A stretch of 64,000 nucleotides of DNA from Thamnidium elegans (taxonomy: Eukaryota > Mucoromycota > Mucoromycetes > Mucorales > Mucoraceae): NCBI GenBank assembly GCA_025201345.1, contig JAIXMG010000015.1, forward strand, positions 434,001 to 498,000, given 5' to 3'. The notes under the pieces were generated by a model that was not told the origin of the DNA, searched no databases, and saw only the letters and a program-made list of their open reading frames with translations. The translations under genes and the position numbers were made by a program. Below are positions 57,318 through 64,000 of the stretch, in pieces; position 1 is the first letter of the stretch; every line of letters begins with the position of its first letter.

Positions 57318-60231
57318 TTTTTTTTTTGAAGTATATTTTTTTTTTTTGTGTTAAAAAGAAAGAAGCAAAGAAAAAAAATAAAAGGTGTATTATAAATTAG
57401 TTGGGCGTATACAATTGCAAGACCGCATTTTTTTTTTATCGCTCAGTTGCGTCACAGTATGAAAAAGAAGGATCTATTTCTCTATCTCTATTGATAGTAT
57501 GATATATTATGTCAAAAGACTCTTTTCTTTTCTTTTACAGCAGATCCTTGGTCTCGAGAATAAAGTTGTATGATGGAAAGTCTTTATTTTTTTAAAAAGA
57601 AATCAATTAGAAACGATGTAACAAGAAACCAAAAGCCACTAGATCATGTCACTTGATATAAAATAAAAAAGATGTATCAGTCCTTATTTCCTTTTCTCGT
57701 AGATCTACTAAGAGAAAAAAAACCACATTTATATCAACGCATACATATAAAAAAAAAAAGGGACAATCAATATCTTTTATCTTTTTTTTGTGTCTTAAGT
57801 AAAAATACATGTACTTTTAAGGAGCATGGTTTCTTTTACAAAAGAAAAAAAGGACGTTGGTCTGTGTTGCCGTTACAAAAAGTAACCAAATATTTGGCTG
57901 TGGGCTTTGTATATACGTTATATTTCGTTTAATACACAAATAAAAGTGGGCCAATACGTTCATCAAAGCTGCACACTTTCGAGACACGAAATTTCTGAGT
58001 CGAAAAATAAATTAACTTGAGATTCAGATAAAGTCTGTTTAGATCATTATCCCCAGGTTTGAAAGAAAAAAAGAAAAAAAAAAGAAGAAAAAAAAAGACT
58101 TGAAATCTAGGACTACTCGCGTCAAAAAATGAAAGTGTTATATCGAAAATAAGACGAATATCATCTCCTTTTCTTTTAATCTCTCTAGTGTTGTACACAC
58201 GAAATAAAGGTTTAACCGATTTTAAGCCTGGTGGCACGTTAGAATATAAATAAAAAAGTGGAACATGATCTTCATGTAAAGTTATTTAATAACGACGTGT
58301 TACTAAAAAATTATACACGCAAAAATAAAAAAGCAGAAAAAAAAATATTTATGAAAGCTATTTTTAGTTACTTGAGTCAGAAAGAGGAAAAAAATTTCGT
58401 AATAGCAAGGAATATATTGAAAAAAAAAAAATATTCTAGTTGAGAAAAGTAGCACTACTAACAAAAGTCTCGGGGTAAAACTTGTTCTCTCTTTCAGACA
58501 GACAGGAGCTACTTTTTAAATAGAGCCGCAGCGACTTGCCTTTATCACTGCTTAAAGTAGTGTACATTAGTATATGTATATAGGTGCCGCAGACATGTGG
58601 TAAAAAAAGCTTGTTTACCGATGATGTCCCCACTTCATTTAGTTTAATGAAATTTGTATATCAATTGTGTCAAAATAAAGCACTGCTAAATATTTCCGGC
58701 TAGCAACGTACAAAAATGACAGTTTATTACCAGTGGCTTATTAAAAAAAAGAAAAAAAAACTTTTTGGGAATTATATTTTAAAATGTTTTTATTTATTAA
58801 CATAACAGAAATTAAGAAAAAAAACTAATGATAAGAGAACCAAGTAGAGTCAAACTAAAAAAGAAGGATAAGAGATTAATATACATGATAAATAAAATCA
58901 ATGTTTAAAATAAAAAATAAATTTTATATTCTCTTTTTTTTTTTCAGTCTATGGAATTTTTTTCTTTCATCGGAGATCTCAAACTGAGCTGGGTTTAGTA
59001 GCATATAGTTGTAGTTCATCAGATAAAAAAAAAGAGACGTATAAAATCTATTTTTTATATATTAGAAGGTTGTTACTTACATTAATGTTTGTTAAAGAGT
59101 AAAGAAAAAAAAACTATCCTGTTGACAAAATTTTGCGCTTTTTTATACTTTTTTTTACATCCCCCTTGTAAAAAAAATTTTACTGCTTTTTTAGTAGTCC
59201 CAAGACTGTCTTTTTTCTTTAAAATTTAATTTTTGACATCCTGTCAAACTTGCTCCCATTTGCAGTAGAAGAAAGAAATTTATAGATAATACTTATAATT
59301 TGTTACATTGAATGAAATATTGCATGGTTTGAAGTCTTATGAGAACTAAATTACTCTAGTACTATATGTTCTTTCTTTTTATCATTTATCTGGGACCGAA
59401 ACTACTACAAAAATTTTTTTTAAAATCTTTACCGCGCAGAAAGTTCTGGAAGAACAATAACATCAATTGCCTTAATACAATTATGCGAATTGAAACTAAA
59501 TAGTTCACTATATTCAAATGGTATTTAATTATCATGTTTATTCTTTGATATTGTCAGTTTACACGAAATAAAATTATCAAAAAGAGTATAAGAAAAAAAA
59601 AATGGCATGATGGTTACACGTAGTATTCTTAAATGCTTTTTTCATGCTATTTCTAACTAATTGGCAAAGATAAGCACGTTTATTCATTGCTGCTATTATG
59701 GTCAAGCAATTATTTAACGTATAGGTGCATTTGATTCAATTAGTTAATTCTAACTGCATTATATAATATATACAAATCTATTGTATTTAGCTATTCGGTA
59801 CTTTTATGTAGTATTTCTTTAGGCTCTATTACGGCATTATAGTTTTTCTAGTAAATAAACATTCGAACATTTAACTTTTATTATATTGTTTTACTTATAT
59901 TTATATTTTATAGCATAATTAGATTTTCAAATCTGATTTTCAAGTACTTAATATTTTTTAAGCGTTGTATTTTCGGTATATTATGCTAGGATAGCATGTA
60001 TTGAGATTAGTTACGTACCAGAAACGAATTTACTGTTATGATATTAAAAAATTTGAATCGTTTATTTATTAAAATATTACTAAAGTAATATTAGTAATTG
60101 ATTATGTATACAGATAGTAATTACTGCTAGAAAAAAGTTCAGTAAGAAATCACTGTGATTTTAGTAGTTGTAAGGAATGTGTTTTACGATTAAGGAACAC
60201 AAAAAAACAGAATTCATTACCTTTCTTTTTG

Positions 60232-60263
<32 letters not shown>

Positions 60264-61283
60264 TGATAACAAGGTACTCTTTTACACACCTCTAATCCAT
60301 CTAAAAAAAAACTTTTACTTCAAAGCTCTGCTACTGCTAATCTTACTTAGGAGATAACCAACAATATGATTTTATCGTAAAAATAAATTTGTTTTTAGTG
60401 AATAACCTACACTAGTATATGCTATTTATCTTGGCATAATATACAAAAACAGAAGACAAGGACACTTTAAAATAAAGACATCAAAAATAAACAGAAAAGA
60501 GTAATATTTCAAAATAAGATATAAAAGAATATTAAAAATGTAAATGGTTATTTAATTTTATATGTATAGTTATTAAAAAATTACATGCATTATAAAATAT
60601 TATAGTCATTTAAAAGTATTAAATAGGGAAAACTCTATGTATACAATCAATGATGTTAAGATTATATAGCTTGAAATAATAAACTAATATATACCTGTCG
60701 CTTGGAATAAACACCAAAGCGTAAAAGATCATTACATATACCAAAAGAAGGAAATACAATAAATTAGTATCTATTATTTAATAATATTTTCAAGAGAGCT
60801 CAATTAAATCAAACTCGTCGATATATCAAGCAATTGTACGATTATAATAGCCGTAATGAAAAAACAGTTCTTGTTTTTAACAAAATGTACTGATTATGTA
60901 AACATAGATAGCTTTTTGTTCTCAGCAAAAAGAGAAAATACATGACAATTGTTGTTGAATAGGTTAAAAAATATAGCTGACATATATACAATAATAGTAT
61001 AAGGTTTGTTGATACAAGTGTTGTAAACTAATAGCGAAAAGGTCATGTAGGAAGGGATAAAGAATATATGTATGCTAGTGACCGTTTACTTGGATATACA
61101 ATTACCCTCAAAAAAGGTTCTCTCTCACTTCGGCGCTTGTATTATTTCGAGAAAAGTTTAACAAAAATGCATAATATAAACACGAAAAAAAAAAAAAAAA
61201 CTTTAACTTTTTAATGTTTTTATTATTATTATTTCTTTTTTTTTTTGAAGAGTTAAAAATATGATAAAGAAGAAAGGACTTTT
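57318..61283. other. Gene-poor region, about 4 kb
   Basis: No convincing gene on either strand. Short frames at 57672-57932, 57929-58237 and 58258-58633 are low-complexity Lys/Phe-rich frames through A or T runs. Very AT-rich from about 58.7 kb on, with a ~29-base A run near 60232-60260. No transposon ends, tRNA or structured RNA recognised. The part next to 57318 presumably contains the PKA-R promoter. Confidence 0.45.
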
Positions 61284-61915
61284 TTAAGCAGTCTTTTGGA
61301 ATCTGAATCTAGGAGGAGGAAGACGGTTCTTACGGTTAACAGCGGAACGAACACGAACGACACGAGCATGAATAGCACAAGAGATACAATAATGGAGCTT
61401 GACGTACAACTTGGGGATAGCATATTCCTCATAGATAGAAGCTTCCTGAAGATCACGGACGGCAGCAGCTTCTACCATATTACGGATAGTAAAACGCTTA
61501 ATGGCCTTATCCTTGGGGACACAACGGAAACAGTTGACACAACGAACAACCTTGTTGTGACCACGACCGTGCTTGTTACGTCCGTTATTTCTTCTTTTAC
61601 AAGTCTAAAAGTGAAGAAATATTTATTAATTTTTTTTCATTTTTTTTATTTTTCATTAACGTAAAAAAAAAGGGGGGGCTGCGGGAACGATGGACATGAA
61701 ATTCAAAAATGAAATAAGATTTTCCCTCATTAACATGGTTTTTTTTTTTTACGAAAAAAAAAAGGGGGGAAGGTTGTATCGAAACTAGAATATATCCACT
61801 TAAATAACGCATCCATCCATCCAAAAAAAAAAAAAAAGTTCAATTCCATCCATCCATCGTTTTTTTTTTGTCTGCTTCTTTTTGTCTATACTATATGGGA
61901 TCCTTCACTTACCAT
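61284..61915 (-). CDS. RPS26: 40S ribosomal protein eS26
   Basis: Spliced model: complement(join(61284..61604,61913..61915)), 324 nt, 107 aa. The first coding exon is just the ATG, followed at once by a GTAAGTGAAGG donor, and the intron is 308 bp, long for this genome; both are common in ribosomal-protein genes. The protein starts [17 protein letters not shown] (family: MTKKRRNNGR), has the zinc-binding pairs CVNC and CISC ([14 protein letters not shown] and [18 protein letters not shown]), and ends with a basic Pro-rich tail. It lines the mRNA exit channel of the small subunit. Slightly shorter than human eS26. Confidence 0.95.
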
Positions 61916-62184
61916 ATTATACGATTAAAGATTTCTGAGAGAGAAGACTATACAGCGTTTAGGCCATTCTTTTTGACAATCAACCGGATTCTCAAAGTCA
62001 CTGAGTAAGCGGATATTTAATATCTGAGCTTTTTTTTTTTTTAAAAAATTTTGACAGGTTTGAGTAAATTAAAAAAAAAAGTGATTTATTGATAAATAAA
62101 TAAAAAAAAAAGGAAATATATAGTGAGTATGAAGAATATGAAATAAAAAGTCTAAAGAAAATGGAGGGGGGTTTTTTTTTATGA
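61916..62184. other. Intergenic between eS26 and the ABCC transporter
   Basis: Promoter side of eS26 and 3' side of the transporter. A/T-run-rich; nothing further recognised. Confidence 0.4.
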
Positions 62185-64000
62185 TTATGATTGTTCTTTT
62201 TTATCTTTGGCAATGGCTAGTAATTCAGCGTATTCACCAGATCGAATACACATTTGTTGGAAGATACTACCTTCTCTGATCATTAAATCGTAAGGTGCAT
62301 CAAATTCTTTAACTTCACCTTGATCCAAAACCAAGATACGATCATAATCAGCAACAGTACGAATACGATGAGCAATACAAAGTAAAGAAGAGTCCTTGAA
62401 TTCAGTACGAATAGTTTGTTGAATCTTATGATCGGTATCAAAATCGACAGAAGAAGTAGCTTCATCCATAATAATCAATGAGGATTTCTTAACCAATGCA
62501 CGAGCCAATGCAATCAATTGACGCTGACCTTGAGACCAGTTACTTCCGTTTTCACTTACAGGAGAAGAAAGACTAATGTTCTCAACAGAAGAACCATTAG
62601 AGGAACGAATACTACCATTAGAATTTTGACTATCGACTAAATGAGAACGTTTTAAGGCGGCCCAAAGCTCAACATCATCGTGTTGATCAAAAGGATCCAA
62701 GTTACTACGAAGGGTACCAGAGAAAAGAACAGGATCTTGAGGAATAATAGTTAATCTGGAACGAAGTACATCGAGACCAATAGTATGAATATCAACACCA
62801 TCAATTTCGATACTACCGCTGGTAGGATCCATAAATCTAAAGATGGATAAAGCCAAAGTAGATTTACCAGAACCGGTACGACCTACAATACCAACCTTCT
62901 CACGAGGGTTGATCTTGAAAGAGACTTCGCGAAGTACAGGAGGGTTCTCAGGAGCATATTGCATTACTAAATCCTTTACTTCCATAGCACCATTTTGAGG
63001 CCAGTCAGCAGCGGGTTCAGTTTCAGCGATATGAGTAGCTGGTTCTTCTTCAACATCAAGATATTCATGTACACGTTCAATAGCATTCATATTCATTTCG
63101 TTAGCAGCGTACATACGTACGACCCAAAGCACATGGTGAGTGAAAGTCAAAGAGTAACTAAGAGAAAGACCAGCTAACCCGGGGTTAATCCAATCACGGC
63201 CCAAGACCAACACAAAACCAGTACAGAAACCAACAAAGGCACCCAAAACATCTACACGACAATGAAGCCAACGGTTGGTGGCCCACATCCATAAGAAAGG
63301 TCTATTATTACTATCGATCTTGTTATGATTGTCATTAATAAATCTGTATTGAGCACCAAACGCACGAATAGTAGCGACACCATTCACACTTTCATTGAAT
63401 TGAACATAGATGGGACTACGAGAGACAGAGTTTAATCGTTTAAGATCACGAGACGTTTGAAGGTAGTATGAACCAATGGCACAGAACAAAAAGGCAATAA
63501 CAACACCAGGTACAAGGAAAGCAGGTGTGACAGTAGAGACCAATAAAACAACACAGACAGTAGCAATAATAGAGTACAATAAGAAGGAGAGAGAAGGGCC
63601 AACTTCTTGATCGATGGTAGCTAAATCAGCAGAGAATCGATTGACAATACGACCTAAAGGAGTAGTATCATAGAAGCGAACCTTAGCACGAAGAATACGG
63701 TCAAGAAGCTTAGAATGAATTCTGCTGGAAGCATTTAAGGAACCAGTAAATAAAATAAAGGTACGAAGAGAAGTCATAAGTAAAGCAACACAACCAATCA
63801 AGAAGTAAACACCCAAGTAATATATAACATCAACCTCTTGTTCCTTGAATGCTTCAACAGCACGAAAAATAGGCTGAGTATAGATACTCAACAAGTTATT
63901 TTGACCCAAGATAGAATGTGCAGTATTAGATACAGAGAAGACACCGACAGCTTCAGCAGAAACATTAGTAGAAGGGTGTTTATCATCGCCGTAAGCAGCA
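62185..64000 (-). CDS. ABC transporter, ABCC/MRP family, C-terminal half (runs off the window)
   Basis: The frame is open from the right edge to the stop at 62185-62187; the 5' part is outside. It encodes most of the second membrane domain (SLRTFILFTGSLNASSRIHS, RFYDTTPLGRIVNRFSADL, the classic ABCC coupling region) and the whole second nucleotide-binding domain: Walker A GIVGRTGSGKSTLAL, Q-loop IIPQDPVLFSGTLRSNLDPF, signature NWSQGQRQLIALARAL, Walker B SLIIMDEATSSVDFD, and H-loop IAHRIRTVADYDRI. A ~30-residue Ser/Asn/Gly insert precedes the signature. Likely exports glutathione conjugates or other organic anions at the vacuole or plasma membrane, as YCF1/MRP relatives do; substrate not deducible. 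No intron in the visible part. Confidence 0.95.
   Translation of the reverse strand, partial: AAYGDDKHPSTNVSAEAVGVFSVSNTAHSILGQNNLLSIYTQPIFRAVEAFKEQEVDVIYYLGVYFLIGCVALLMTSLRTFILFTGSLNASSRIHSKLLDRILRAKVRFYDTTPLGRIVNRFSADLATIDQEVGPSLSFLLYSIIATVCVVLLVSTVTPAFLVPGVVIAFLFCAIGSYYLQTSRDLKRLNSVSRSPIYVQFNESVNGVATIRAFGAQYRFINDNHNKIDSNNRPFLWMWATNRWLHCRVDVLGAFVGFCTGFVLVLGRDWINPGLAGLSLSYSLTFTHHVLWVVRMYAANEMNMNAIERVHEYLDVEEEPATHIAETEPAADWPQNGAMEVKDLVMQYAPENPPVLREVSFKINPREKVGIVGRTGSGKSTLALSIFRFMDPTSGSIEIDGVDIHTIGLDVLRSRLTIIPQDPVLFSGTLRSNLDPFDQHDDVELWAALKRSHLVDSQNSNGSIRSSNGSSVENISLSSPVSENGSNWSQGQRQLIALARALVKKSSLIIMDEATSSVDFDTDHKIQQTIRTEFKDSSLLCIAHRIRTVADYDRILVLDQGEVKEFDAPYDLMIREGSIFQQMCIRSGEYAELLAIAKDKKEQS

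Noticed and set aside
57672..58633. Several small open frames on both strands
   Set aside because: All are low-complexity Lys- or Phe-rich translations of A/T runs with overlapping antisense frames and no recognisable domain.
1..64000. tRNA genes and CRISPR-like arrays
   Set aside because: I looked for cloverleaf-like segments with A/B-box consensus and for regularly spaced direct repeats with unique spacers, and saw none. A covariance-model scan would be needed to exclude a divergent tRNA.

Overview
The window looks like nuclear DNA of an early-diverging filamentous fungus, most likely Mucoromycota (Mucorales). It is AT-rich. Its genes carry short introns of roughly 45-80 bases with GTAAGT/GTAAAT donors, and homopolymer runs are frequent. 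The transposon remnants match families I know from Mucorales genomes. No tRNA, CRISPR array or plasmid feature was seen. All splice models below were built by hand; for most genes they give an uninterrupted frame whose exon lengths sum to a multiple of three.

Layout. 1-5.4 kb is a mobile-element zone: a 5'-truncated LINE with a nonsense codon, a 151-bp MITE, a four-exon gene with a serine-recombinase-like motif, and a Tc1/IS630-type transposase cut off before its last catalytic residue. 5.4-10.5 kb holds an MFS transporter and an MBOAT acyltransferase. 10.7-19.0 kb is a second transposon graveyard. It has two internally deleted Tc1-like copies in opposite orientation, a decayed Fanzor (eukaryotic TnpB-like) nuclease gene with a hairpin-rich tract just past its stop codon, a 9-bp minisatellite and other fragments. 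19.6-27.5 kb is a minus-strand block of nucleic-acid genes: a PIF1 helicase, an RNA-dependent RNA polymerase of the RNAi pathway, and a three-RRM splicing-type protein. 30-32 kb has a Zn2Cys6 transcription factor and a small acidic protein. 33.1-36.0 kb is the TFIIH helicase XPD/RAD3 (760 aa, ten exons). 39-48.3 kb has a U1A/U2B''-type snRNP protein and a 2655-aa single-exon protein built of Ig-like ASH/HYDIN-type repeats. 50-52.3 kb holds glutathione reductase and signal peptidase subunit 2, which converge. 55.9-57.3 kb is a PKA regulatory subunit, 61.3-61.9 kb ribosomal protein eS26, and the window ends inside an ABCC transporter.

The strongest candidate for something undescribed is at 52.5-55.7 kb, between SPCS2 and the PKA regulatory subunit. 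It is a tandemly duplicated two-gene cassette (A then B) of intronless, mostly helical proteins that I cannot assign to a known family. The downstream pair is intact. Its A and B proteins each have long predicted helices around a central hydrophobic stretch, an architecture that recalls two-component alpha-helical membrane-inserting proteins. The upstream pair is decaying: A has a frameshift and has lost the hydrophobic segment, and B keeps only its first ~36 codons. The Fanzor locus with its hairpin tract, and the recombinase-like gene whose C-terminus and stop codon are supplied by a MITE, are the next most interesting.
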